Shown: positions 33,310-44,100 of the stretch, in pieces
Position numbering within the stretch: the stretch's first letter is position 1
Layout of the letters: each line of letters opens with the position of its first letter
Translations under genes and position numbers: made by a program
NCBI RefSeq assembly: GCF_026745355.1
Contig: NC_079210.1
Location: 21,842,483 to 21,906,482, forward strand
DNA from: Beta vulgaris subsp. vulgaris
Lineage: Eukaryota > Streptophyta > Magnoliopsida > Caryophyllales > Amaranthaceae
Reading direction: 5' to 3'
DNA length: 64,000 bases
Notes under the pieces: generated by a model
Told to the model about the DNA's origin: nothing
The model's database searches: none
The model's input: the letters and a program-made list of their open reading frames with translations, nothing else

Positions 33310-34177
33310 GGTGTAATTGTGTTAATGTTTCCAGATAGAAGAAACTGACAACATATATTTTCAGTATATTAACCCACTCCATGAATATACATTGCGACCA
33401 ATTTAAAACTGCTTGTTCGTGTGGTGCATGACATAAGATTATATCAACAGGAATATAAGCCATTAAACCTTGTGAGGTGAACAGATAAAGGAAATTATAA
33501 AGAATGTAACGATACTTAGTATTGCAGGACTGAAAGACAACTAGTACAACAATGTCAAATTGAATTCCATACGAACACAAGGCCAATTGATAAATTTGAC
33601 AAAACCTCCATAGGTGGCTACCATACTGAAGGGAATTCCATGAAATTCGGTCGTTTAAGCTGACATACCTACGAAAAACAGAAGACCCATAAGGAGTTTT
33701 GATCATAATATATAGCAATTTGAAATTTGGTCTGAATTCTTCTTTGGGCTTAATTGTGCCGATGTTTCCAGATAGAAAAACCGGATATGTTTTTTCATTG
33801 TAGTAACCCACTCTAAGAAAATACATTCCGACCAATGTAAAACATATTTGTCGTGGGGTACACGACATACGATTATAACAACAGGTTTATAAGCCACTAA
33901 TTCTTGTGATGTGAACCGATAGATGCAATTGTAAAGAATGCTAAAGGACTTAGTATAGCAGGACTGAAATACAACTATTACAATACTGTCAAATTGAATT
34001 CCATAAAAATACATGGCCAATGAATAAATTTGACAAAACCACCATATGTGGCTGCTAGCCTGAGGCGAATTCCATGAACCTTGATCGAATACACTGACAT
34101 ATATATTGAAAACAGACGACCCCCAAAAGGAATTGATCATATTAGAGAGCAATTGAATTTTAGCCCTGATTTCTTTG
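33310..34177 (-). repeat. tandem duplication, unit about 437 bp
   Basis: Unit 33310-33746 and unit 33747-34177 align end to end. Shared words are ATGTTTCCAGATAG, CAGGACTGAAA, TGTCAAATTGAATTCCATA, ATAAATTTGACAAAACC and GAATTCCATGAA. By eye about three quarters of bases agree. Both copies stay open in the same minus-strand frame, giving Phe/Tyr/Ile/Trp-rich peptides, but the peptides are less alike than the DNA, which argues against selection on that frame. Confidence 0.8.
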
Positions 34178-34409
34178 TAATTCAGAGAACTTGGTGCAAA
34201 ATTATACTTAATCAAGATTAATGAATTGAGTAAAGGAGATAGAATACTTACCTGGATTGAACACCAATTACGGTGTCGGTGGTGGGGAATTCGAAGGTGT
34301 CGGCTACAGCGTTTGTGCTGGGTAGGTGCCTGAAGAAGTTGAATCATCTTCTTCTTCACTTGAGGTTTGCGAAATACAGCGGCGCAGAGTGAGGTCGGAG
34401 CGTTGGTAG

Positions 34410-34974
34410 TAGGGTTGTTCAAAGTGCGGTCTGGACCGCACCAAACCGCAACCCAAACCGTTTTTTCGCGATTTGGGTTGGTTTGCGGTTTTAAAATTGC
34501 AGTTTGGGTTATTATTTCAAGCAAACCGCGGTTTGCGGTTTGGGTTGGGTTTTAATTTTTGTAAACCAAAACCGCACCGCAAACCGCAATGTTACATATT
34601 TAAAAATAAAATAAAATTAAATACACTTATGAAGGTGACATACAAGTATAAAGTTGAAAAAAGAAGTTTGAGGTAAAAAACTTTAACACTTTTGATAAAT
34701 CATTATATATGTTTAATTATGAATTCAACTTCGTATCTATTTGGACTCTTATTAACAATTTTTTTTTTATCTTAGATTACAAAAGTAATGTCGCGGAGGA
34801 AAAAATGGTTAAACCGCAACCCAAACCGCACCAAACCGTTTTGCGCGGTTTGGGTTAGGTTGGTTTGGGAAAAATTGCGGTGCGGTTTGGGTTGGAAAAT
34901 TTTCAAACCGTATATTTGCGGTTTGGGTTGGGTTACATCCCAAACCGCACCAACCCAAACCGCGAACACCCCTA
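34410..34974. mobile_element. hAT-type MITE, 565 bp
   Basis: Ends are TAGGGTTGTTC and GAACACCCCTA (inverted), with a perfect 8-bp duplication GTTGGTAG at 34402-34409 and 34975-34982. Subterminal copies of AAACCGCAACCCAAACCG in both orientations fill the terminal 150 bases. The centre is AT-rich and non-coding. The 8-bp duplication and TIR style fit hAT. Confidence 0.92.
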
Positions 34975-35189
34975 GTTGGTAGTCATGGGTGATTGAGCAC
35001 GTGAGGAAATCAGAGGAGAGTTAGATGTGTTGGGTGGTTCCGGCGGTCGGGGGTTTGTAAACCCCATCTTGAGAGCCTCTCTCTCTTCCTATTCTCTCTC
35101 TAGAGTTTTTTCTTCATAAACCAACGATATTGACCTTCACCGACAGATTTTATTATCACTAATATGCTTAAACCACATTAAACGAGCTA

Positions 35190-35338
35190 ATAATATTCAA
35201 ACGTAACTCAACCCGTATAATAAACAGGTTATTCGACCCGTTTATCAAGCATACACATATATATAAACTAAACAAATTTATACATTGTTTCTTAACACAC
35301 ATCTTATATATGAATAATCTCAAATTTAGGTTAAAAAT
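35190..35338. other. short flank between LINE and minisatellite
   Basis: Continues the sequence interrupted by the LINE at 28387: phrases such as CAACCCG and CGACCCGTTTATCAAG resemble the left flank (AATGGGTTAACTTGATCAG) in style. No gene. Confidence 0.5.
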
Positions 35339-35339
35339 T

Positions 35340-36955
35340 ACAGAAAACAAGCTCTAGCCTTCAGCTACAACAGCACAACCCTGGAGCGGGATGCATCTCT
35401 ACAACAGCACAACCCTAGAGCGAGATGCAACTCTACATAATCACAACCTTGGAGCGGGATGTAGCTCTACATAAGCACAACCTTAGAAAGGGATGCAACT
35501 CTACATAAGCACAACCATGGAGTCATCTGCATTAGTGTCATATCTTTGCATTAGTGTCACATCTCTGCATTTGCATTACATATCTGCATGGTCCAAACAT
35601 TGTGTCAAGCATTGTATCCTTCGTCCTTAGCCATAGGATTCTAGCGTCAATCATCGAGTCACACACACGATAGCACCTGTAAATCTAGAGAATTAGAGGT
35701 CACTCTTTATATGTCAAGTCTCTCCTATCCATACACTAGCACCTACATCACGGGACACATGCATGTCCCCTAGTTGTTTGTTTGTATATCTGTGTGTTAT
35801 TTGTTTTCACAGGTACCCAACATTAAACGACTCTATACGAGTTATATTTCGCTAAGGTATGTGGACCATTACAATTTAACAGCATAAGACAAACGCTATA
35901 TACATGGTGCGTCCAACGCACCAACAACGCCGTGCCACATGCAGCAAATTGCGTCCATCACAACATGATGCGCCAAGCGCATGCCTGTACGTATGGCGCA
36001 CAACCCCGTACATCGCGCTTGGGGGTTTCTTAGACAAGTGGAGCCCACACTCTTAATTCCAAATAATTTCAAATGTTCGTTAGGACATTACGTGCGATAA
36101 TTCAACGATCTTTCAAAAGTCTGCAAAAAATACGATTTTGCAATCCTACAAATTCTCAACGTCTATCATTCACGAAACAATGAATAGTCATAAAAAAAAC
36201 AGTAAAGGAACACAAATTTTTAGGTCTGTGGACCATCACGAGCTAAGAAAGGGGAAAACCAAAACACTAATATGGTTTGTGTTCTTGAATACAAAAACTG
36301 CGGAAAACAAGCGCTAGCCTTCAGCTACAACAACACAACCCTGGAGCGGGATGTAGCTCTACAACAGGACAACCCAGGAGTGGGATGCAGCTCTACATAA
36401 GCACAATCTTAGAAAGGGATGCAACTCTACATAAGCACAACATTGGAGCGAGATACAGCTCTACATAAGCACAACCTTAGAGCGGGATGCAACTCCACAT
36501 AAGCACAACCCTGTAGCGGGATGCAACTCTACAACAACATAACCCTAGAGCAGGATGTAGCTCTATAACAGCACAACCCTGGAGCGGGATGCAACTTTAC
36601 ATAAGCACAATCCTAGAGCAGGATAACATCACAACCTTGGAGCAGGATGTAGCTCTACAACAGCACAACCTTGGAGCGGGATGCACCTCTACAACAGCAC
36701 AACCTTGGAGCCGGATGCAGCTCTACAACAACACAACCCTGGAGCGAGATGCAGCTCTACATAAGCACAACGCTAGAGCGGGATGTAACTCTACATAAGC
36801 ATAACCCTTGAGCAGGACGCAGCTCTACATAAGCACAATCCTGGAGCGGGATGCAACTCTACATCATGATAAGCACAATCCTGGAGCGGAATGCAACTTT
36901 ACATCATGATAAGCACAACCCTGGAGCGGGATGCAACTCTACTCCGACATGAGCC
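35340..36955 (+). repeat. 34-bp minisatellite in two blocks separated by 0.8 kb
   Basis: Unit: ACAACAGCACAACCCTGG followed by AGCGGGATGCAGCTCT (34 bp, 33-36 in practice; ACATAAGCAC variants are common). About 4-5 copies lie at 35367-35525 and about 18 at 36322-36950. Each block is introduced by the same lead text (GAAAACAAGC.CTAGCCTTCAGCT) at 35343 and 36304, so a segment of about 960 bp has itself been duplicated. The 35526-36300 spacer contains no gene. Position just 5' of an LTR suggests the non-coding 3' part of a gypsy element. Confidence 0.85.
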
Positions 36956-37185
36956 GGACCATAATAGCTCATGATTCTTTTTAACCTATATCATTTCATT
37001 TTTGCAAATTTACAATTATTTCGCAAATATGTTTTACACATGTCTGTTTTCTAAAGCTTTTGCTTGTTTTGCAGGACAGACGCAAAAGAGTGATTTTGGA
37101 TTGCAGAGTATCTGAAATCATTCTCCGTCCCGACACGTATACTTTGACTTTCAAGTTTACAAACCTTAGTCAAAGTGGGAGCTTC
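36956..37185 (+). other. 3' internal end of a gypsy element with polypurine tract
   Basis: Sequence between the minisatellite and the LTR. AAAGTGGGAGCTTC immediately before the LTR start at 37186 has the form of the Athila/Tat polypurine tract. There is no coding sequence. Confidence 0.55.
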
Positions 37186-37695
37186 TGTCGACACATGATC
37201 GTGTCTCCCCATTTAGTAACCTATGATGACTAATACCCTGCTCCAATTGGTCCGGATCGAGGGAAGAATAAAGAACAAGTTTAAAATAAAATGTTTTAAG
37301 CCCAAACAATTTTGTATATTTTTATTAACCCATTTCCGAATACCTTTTTTATAAATAATTTTATAAGAGCCCATTTTCTAAAACGTTTCAAAATAATCTT
37401 ATAAAAACCCATGTTTTATGAAAACCCAATTTTAATTTATAGAACCTCTCTTCTAGCCCAATTTAATTAATAAAATTAATTAATTATATTGATTAATTTT
37501 ATTAATAAAAATATCTTTTATAAGAATAATCTTTTTCCAAAGTGTTTTTAGATATCTTTTATCTAACTCTTTTATAAAATCTTTTAGAAACCTACTAACT
37601 TTCAAAAACCTATTGCAACTCAACTACTTAAACCTATATATACTTCCTCACTTAACAATCTTCAATAACTAATTTACACGACTCATACTCACAAA

Positions 37696-38367
37696 TAGAG
37701 ATGACAGTGGGTAATGGACCCTACCCGAATCCCTGGATCCAGATCCATTTTTGACAGATCTGGATCCTCAAATTTTGGACCCTATGGATCCGGGTAGGAT
37801 CTGGATCCTCCTTAAAAAAGAGGGATCAGGACCGGGTCCTAAATTATTACCCATATCCAGATCCGTTTATCCATTTTTATAATATTATTATAATTTAATA
37901 TTATATTTTGATAATATTATAATATTAGTTAGTACATGTAAAACGGATTTTCGCTTGAATTTCGGATTAGTATTTTAATTAATGTGTGATTTTTATGCGA
38001 ATTTACAGGATAATGAGGTTCGAAAATTGGGTTGATAACTAATCTACAGTTTGATAATTGAATACTTGTAAGTAGATGCAATGGTTATTTTTCAAAAATT
38101 AAATATATTTTTTGGTTGACATTAGATAACTTTATCATTTAAAATCTTTAACTATTGTGAAAATTATGTTAGTTTGAAGACAATATGCAAGGATCCGTTT
38201 TGAATCCATTTAGGACCCGGATCCATAGGATCCATACGAATCTGGATCTGGATCCTTATTTTTATTATCCAGTGAATATGGGTAGGATATGGATCATCCT
38301 TAAAAAAAATGGATCTGAATCTGGATCCGAGAGGACCCTGTCCAGATCCTATCCATTGCCATCTCTA
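37696..38367. mobile_element. hAT-type MITE, 672 bp, in the LTR
   Basis: Ends TAGAGATGACAGTGGGTAATG and the inverse CATTGCCATCTCTA, flanked by a perfect 8-bp duplication CTCACAAA at 37688-37695 and 38368-38375. GGATCC-centred phrases (GGATCTGGATCC) recur near both ends. Non-coding. Confidence 0.92.
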
Positions 38368-38540
38368 CTCACAAACTAACACACCGACAACAACAATCCA
38401 TTGCAAGACGAAAACAAACTCCATCTCCAGCATTCATCATACTACACTATGCACCTTACCTACGTCTAATACTATACAATACAAGCATCTACATCTCCTC
38501 ACAACATCAAAGTCAACCCCTACCTCAATTCATCATCTTA

Positions 38541-39135
38541 GGGTATGTTTTTCCCAACTTATTTTCAGTTCAGTTCAGTTCAGCTCCAATTATTATAGCT
38601 CCAATCAGTTCAGTTCAGTTCAGCTCCAATCAGTTCAGTTCAGTTCAATTCAGTTCAGTTCAGTTTAGTTCAGCTCCATTCTTTTATAACCATTTTGTGA
38701 AATATTATTATTATGTTGGTATAATTTATTTTACTAATTACTCTTATTATTATTATTATTTATTGTGATATCATTACTATTAAGTATTATTATTATTTTG
38801 TTTCTATATATTATTATTGTTTATTATTGCTTTACTCATTATTTAATATTATTATTAGGAGGAACATGGTTTAGGTCAAAGTACAAATAAACCCACGTTT
38901 TTTAGCCTATAAACCAATCATATCGCGTCAAGACGATTTATGATGTAATTTTCGCGGTCTAATCCAATCATTATTTTTATTACTAAATATTATTACATTA
39001 TTAAATCTAATTATTAAAATAGTAATACTAATTTACTTCTTAGATATTATTATTGTTATATCATCATCATCAAGTATTAATATATTAATACAAATAATAT
39101 AAAATAATTAGTATTAATTATCATTATTATCATTA

Positions 39136-39168
<33 letters not shown>

Positions 39169-39390
39169 TTATGATTATTAATATTATATATTTATAACTA
39201 TCATTTAGAAATATCCAAAATACTATTATTATTCATTATTATTATTATTGTTTAAATATTATTTATATATTTATTAAATTCAATTAAATTTAATTTAATT
39301 CGATTCAATTTAATTCAGTTCAGTTCAATTCAGTTCAGCTCCAATCAGTTCAGTTCAATTCAACTGTTTTATGCCGAAGAGAACAGACCC
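38541..39390. mobile_element. PIF/Harbinger-type MITE, 850 bp, with CAGTT repeats
   Basis: Ends GGGTATGTT and AACAGACCC (inverted), flanked by TTA at 38538-38540 and 39391-39393, as in Tourist-like elements. Both subterminal regions carry CAGTT/CAATT pentamer runs, including the phrase CAGTTCAGCTCCAATCAG in the same orientation at each end. The middle is rich in ATT triplets (39130-39165 is nearly pure). Non-coding. Confidence 0.8.
39130..39165. repeat. (ATT)n microsatellite
   Basis: About eleven consecutive ATT units within the Harbinger-type MITE. Confidence 0.9.
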
Positions 39391-40639
39391 TTAAACATCA
39401 TTCCATCATCCCACGCCAATCATCATGAACCACAATTCATCACCCTCCTACTGCCATGCATTAAACGCCACCAACATCATCCATCAAATATAATAAATCA
39501 CCTTACAACATTAATTCTCCATGCCTAATACCCCCTCCCTAATCTCGCATATCTTCACGCTATACTGCACCCACGCACCATATTGCAAAACAAACGCAAA
39601 ACACAATCTTTTTTAAAGCATCCATCAACGTTAAATTTTCCAAGATCCATACAAATCAACAACCCCGACCCGATAGTAGTATAATTTTTGAAGGTCACTA
39701 AATAAACTAACGCTATTTTTATTTCTTTTAATTATTTTTATTATTTTCTTAAAGTTAGAAACATTCTATTCATGATATAAGTTTTTAATATATTTTTGTG
39801 CAATATTTTATTTTCTTATTTCTATTTATTTTTAACATATTTTTTTTATGCCTGATTGCAATATTTATCACTTTGTTAATCAAGACCTAAATAAATATTC
39901 TAACTAAATCCGATAATATGGACAACCTACTAGGAACCTAGTAATATGATTGTTAAATCACATGTCACTCAAAACTAGTCTTTTATGCGTTTCTTGAACC
40001 AACCTAGACTAATTATTTTTAGGGTGCTTAAAACCTTATATGATTATTCTTTTGCATAAAATTTGTAATGAATCAGTATTTAGTAGAGACCAACAATGGG
40101 CAATATAATTCCTGACAATATTGTACTCTCATCCCCGAACTCAATTTTTGGTTCCTGACCATCTATGGAGTCATGACGGGGAAATCTACATTGGATAAGT
40201 CCCTAATTTGTCCCTACGGTTTCCCAATATCCAATTAAATTTATGATTCTTCCTTTAAAGAATTGTTAGCGACTTCAAAAACATAATTTTAATATAACCT
40301 TAACAACAAGATAGTCAAATAAACGTCCTTACACCGCGTGTAGGCATCAAAGGAATTGAAAAATCCACGCCTACAACCTCACCACAATTTTTTGAAAAAA
40401 GTCAATATTTGGGTTGTCACACGATAATGTCATGCTCGCCGGAGGACATGATGTGTCGCCAGAGGAATCACGCTCACCGAAGAATTGGTGGTGATGGTGC
40501 CTTTAATGGTGCAATTCATTGTGGTGATGGAACATAAAAGGGGAAAGGGAAGTGAGGAAATGCATAGAAATAAGATATACAAATACAGCATAAAAATACA
40601 GTATAAAAATACATAATTATAGCATTAGTAAGAAATTTT

Positions 40640-40890
40640 AGTGCGTTTAGCAACTTAGTATAATAATGTAATTTATTACAAACTATACGTTCTGACATAT
40701 TTTCTTATACATGACATTGATTGTGGTTGTATAAACAACATGTTCCTTAACATAAATAAGGATGTTAAGTCTCTTTTTACCCGTGATTCTGGAAACGACA
40801 ACGTATAATTAACTATAGATAAAAACAAGTCACATAAGATAGAAACCTACATGAGATAGAGATTGTCTTTGGCGCATGTAGTTTTAAAAA
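40640..40890 (-). pseudogene. Helitron PIF1-like helicase, C-terminal scrap
   Basis: On the minus strand, 40880 down to 40688 reads HVGFYLM, LYVVVSRITGKKRLNILI, VVYTTTINVMYKKICQNV. This is the C-terminal end of Helitron rolling-circle helicases (usual form LYVALSRVT.KKGLKILI ... TNVVYKEVF.N). Two stops interrupt it. Only about 65 codons remain; the rest of the helicase is absent, being cut where the CTAG end at 40891 begins. Confidence 0.75.
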
Positions 40891-40919
40891 CTAGCCTTCA
40901 TATGCACGCGGTTCGTGCG
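40891..40919 (-). mobile_element. candidate Helitron 3' terminus (hairpin plus CTAG)
   Basis: On the minus strand a hairpin GCACG-AACCG-CGTGC (40904-40918) is followed nine to ten bases later by CTAG at 40891-40894 and then by T. Helitrons end in a short hairpin and CTRR and insert between A and T. The body would extend to higher coordinates; the matching 5' TC end was not located. The short length of these signals keeps this tentative. Confidence 0.45.
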
Positions 40920-41156
40920 TTAATTTTAAAATTTGTTATTATATTAGATAATCCATTCGTACTTTATTTATGATTAAACTTAAATGTGAAAAATTCAACA
41001 GTTAGATGAATTTAGATACATTAATTCGCTACTGTAAAAAAATAAAAAGGTTATGAGTGATTGTTAACATTAATTTTTTGTGAATGAATATTAAACAGAA
41101 AGAACAAAAATAATGAGTTTTTTTTTTTTTTTTTGAGGGGAAAAGCATAAGCTAGA

Positions 41157-44100
41157 TTAATCAAGGGACAAATTGTCCATGAGAATATAAGGAGCCACTT
41201 CACGGGGAAAGTGGTTCTCCCAAATTTGCTCCACACCAAAAGGAACTAGCTTAGCTAAATGATGAGCGACAAAGTTGCCATCTCGTTTTACATGAGACCA
41301 GACTAAAGAGTTAAAACAAAGGCTAGACGAGAGAATACTCGACAGAATATTATCTAAATCTGAAAGAAAAAAGGAGGTCTTCTGAAGTCGATTGATGACA
41401 ATCTGGCAATCAGATTCAACTACCACATTCTCCAGCTCAAACCGTTGTCCAAGCCGCACCCCCATCTCAATTGCCTTTGCTTCTGCGATTTCAGGTGTCC
41501 AGTAGGCTCGAACTCGTCGCGTAGCTGCAAACCGAACAACACTTAAATGGTCCCGAGCAATTACACCAAGACCAACCCATCCTTCAACTGATAGAGAGGC
41601 ATCCACGTTGATCTTTAGACTGGGAGCTGGCGGAGGCCTCCAAACACGGGCACTAGGCTCTACGACTCTTCCTCGGTGGTAAATATGCTTCGAATATTTG
41701 CCATATTCTTCAACCAATCTCGAAACACGATCAAGCAGCAGCTGGTTAGGAGTGGTTTTGTCATTGAAAATTTTATTGTTCCGTTCTCCCCAGATACACC
41801 ACATGAGAAAACCACCTTTAATCCGCATCTTCTTATCCAACGTCTTCCATTTTTCAACCAGCTCACACATGGTAGCACAGCCACTGTCATCGCGCATAAT
41901 GGAACATCCACTCTCCCTCCATACTTCGTCGAAACATGGGCAGTGAAAAATGGCATGGTGGGCTGACTCACGTTCACCACAGCCCCACGGACAGTCCTCC
42001 ATTTCAAGGAGGTGGCGGTGAAACAGTAGAGCACGAGTCGGCAGGATATCCGTGCACAATTTCCACAGGAAGTGGCGAACTTTGGGACTCACATCAAGGC
42101 TCCATATTTCGACCCAGGCGTTATGAAAATTCTCCAAATTACATCCCTTACCAAGCATATAGGCAGTTTTAACAGAATAAACCCCATCTTTTGTTAAACT
42201 CCACGATAAAACATCACTGGGAGAAGAAGGGATTAAGGGGATTGCAAGGATACATTGCTTATCACGTGCATTAAAAACTTCATCAAGTACATCAAGGCGC
42301 CATTCCTTGCTTTGAGAATCGATAAGTTGACTAACCATTGTAATGTCATGCCTCCGAGGAGAGGTAACATATTTGCCTTGCTCGTCACACAACCATGGGG
42401 CCTCCCGAATGTTAATTTTCATTCCATTGCCGACTCTCCAGATCAACCCTTCTTTAACCAAAGCTTTTGCACTCCAAATGCTACGCCAAGAATAACTACC
42501 AGAATAGCCAATAGAAGCATCAAGGAAATCACAAGAGGGGAAATACTTGGCCTTCATGACCCGACTCAAGAGAGAGTGAGGGACATTAATAAGGCGCCAG
42601 GCCTGTCGTCCAAGAAGAGCATCATTAAAGACCGCGAGATCCTTAAATCCTATACCTCCAAGACATTTCAGAGTACACATTGCCTCCCAATTTTTCCAAT
42701 GTATCTTCCGTTTTGCATCCGAACTTCCCCACCAAAATCTCGCCATTGCAGCTTGTATTTTCTGGATAATCGTCATCGGAAATTTATAGACTCCCATAAG
42801 GTATGTAGGGATGGCTTGGATAACAGCTTTCAGTAACACCTCCTTACCTGCTCTCGATAGTAGTTTCTCCTTCCAACCTTGGAGTTTCTTCCAAATTCTA
42901 TCAAGGAGAGAGTCAAAAAGGACTTTCTTTGATCTTCCTGTAATAGAAGGGATACCAAGATATTTCTCATGCTTATCTACCTGCCGCATCCCCCAAAATC
43001 CCATAAGAGCATCTCTCTGCGCAACATCAACCCCTTTACTGAAAGAGACCTCCGACTTTTCATAATTAATTTTCTGCCCGGATGCCAATTCATACTTGTT
43101 GAGAATATCAACTATTTCTGAGCATTCCTGTCGGGTGGCTCTTGTAAAGAGTAAACTGTCATCTGCAAAGAGGAGATGGGAAATTTCCGGACCGCTACGG
43201 CTAGCTTTAGCACCATGGATCAACTTCATCTGAGCTATTTTCTGAATCATCTTAGAAAACACATCAGCAACCAGAATAAAAAGATAAGGAGAGAGGGGAT
43301 CACCTTGCCGGAGTCCTCTTGTAGGGACCATAGCACCACATACACCTCCATTAATAATGAAGGAATAAGAGACCGACGACACACAACACATCACTAAGTT
43401 CACCCAACGACCATCAAAACCCATAGTGAGAAGCATCTTTCTGAGGAAACCCCATTCAACTCTATCGTAGGCTTTACTCATATCCAGTTTTAGAGCCATA
43501 GTTCCCTTACGACTCCGATTTCGGTGCTTCATTGAGTATAAAAGCGTTATCAGTGATCAAACGGCCCGGCACAAAGGCACTCTGGTTCTCAGTGACAATA
43601 GAGGGAAGAAAATCTTTAAGGCGCATAACAATAACCTTGGAAACCAACTTGTATAACACATTACAGAGAGCGATGGGTCTGAATTCAGCAGCAGTTGTCG
43701 GCTCCTTAACCTTCGGAATGAGAGCTATATTGGTGCAGTTTAGCTCAGCAGGAAAATGATAACCATGAAGAATGTTGCAGACATAATCCGACACTGCGTC
43801 TCCAATGATAGGCCAAAAGCGCTGATAAAAGATTGCGTGCATGCCGTCAGGCCCTGGTGCCTTGCACGGATGCATCTGAGATAAAGCTGCAAAAATCTCA
43901 TCTTTGGTATATGGTCTCAGTAAAGCATGATTACAGACATCAGAAATAACAGGGTCAATGTACTGTAAAACATTCTGTAAATTCATATCAGACGGACTAC
44001 AAGAATGAAAAATGTTACTAAAATAATTAGTGAAAATATTTTCAATGTCCTCGTCTTCTGAGCACCAGGTACCATCAGCATTTTGAAGCCCTTTAACATA

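Larger units (their letters stand above)
32543..35067 (-). pseudogene. 5' region of the LINE with candidate first ORF
   Basis: An ATG at 35067 opens MGFTNPRPPEPPN, a Pro-rich N-terminus that stays open to the MITE at 34982. With the MITE and one duplication copy removed the same frame continues (TTNAPTSLCAAVFRKP, QVKKKMIQLLQAP) and remains open to 33703. A strong splice-donor-like CAG|GTAAGT lies at 34251. No DUF4283, zinc knuckle or RRM of a normal plant LINE ORF1 is seen. Downstream sequence to 32560 contains the tandem units at 33310-34177 and no recognised domain. Either ORF1 is highly diverged, or this is an acquired segment. Confidence 0.45.
28388..35176 (-). mobile_element. L1-type LINE with 13-bp target duplication and long unusual 5' part
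   Basis: A 13-bp direct repeat ATTAAACGAGCTA at 28375-28387 and 35177-35189 brackets the element. A T-rich tract (poly(A) on the minus strand) lies just inside the left copy at 28388-28403, and the outer flanks read as one continuous sequence when the insert is removed. From right to left: a 5' leader, a first ORF start, about 1.6 kb of unrecognised sequence containing a 437-bp duplication, then ORF2 with endonuclease, RT and RNase H. A hAT MITE was later inserted at 34410-34974. ORF2 has many frameshifts, so it is dead. Confidence 0.8.
37186..40421 (+). repeat. 3' LTR of an Athila/Tat-like element, enlarged by two MITEs
   Basis: Starts TGTCGACACATGATCG directly after the polypurine tract and ends TTGTCACA. 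Without the two MITEs it is about 1.7 kb. The part from 39990 on matches 1950-2330. No matching 5' LTR or pol lies in this region, and no target duplication could be tested because the left half of the element is missing. Confidence 0.65.

Noticed and set aside
33739..33790. Boundary of a separate transposon between the two 437-bp units
   Set aside because: No inverted ends or target duplication; the units simply abut as a tandem duplication.
32864..33868. A 334-codon minus-strand frame as a novel protein
   Set aside because: It has no recognisable domain. Where it overlaps the 437-bp duplication the peptide copies are less alike than the DNA, which does not fit selection for a protein. Kept only as a finding about the LINE 5' region.
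35367..36950. CRISPR-like regular repeats
   Set aside because: The units are directly adjacent with no unique spacers and the DNA is plant nuclear; it is a minisatellite.
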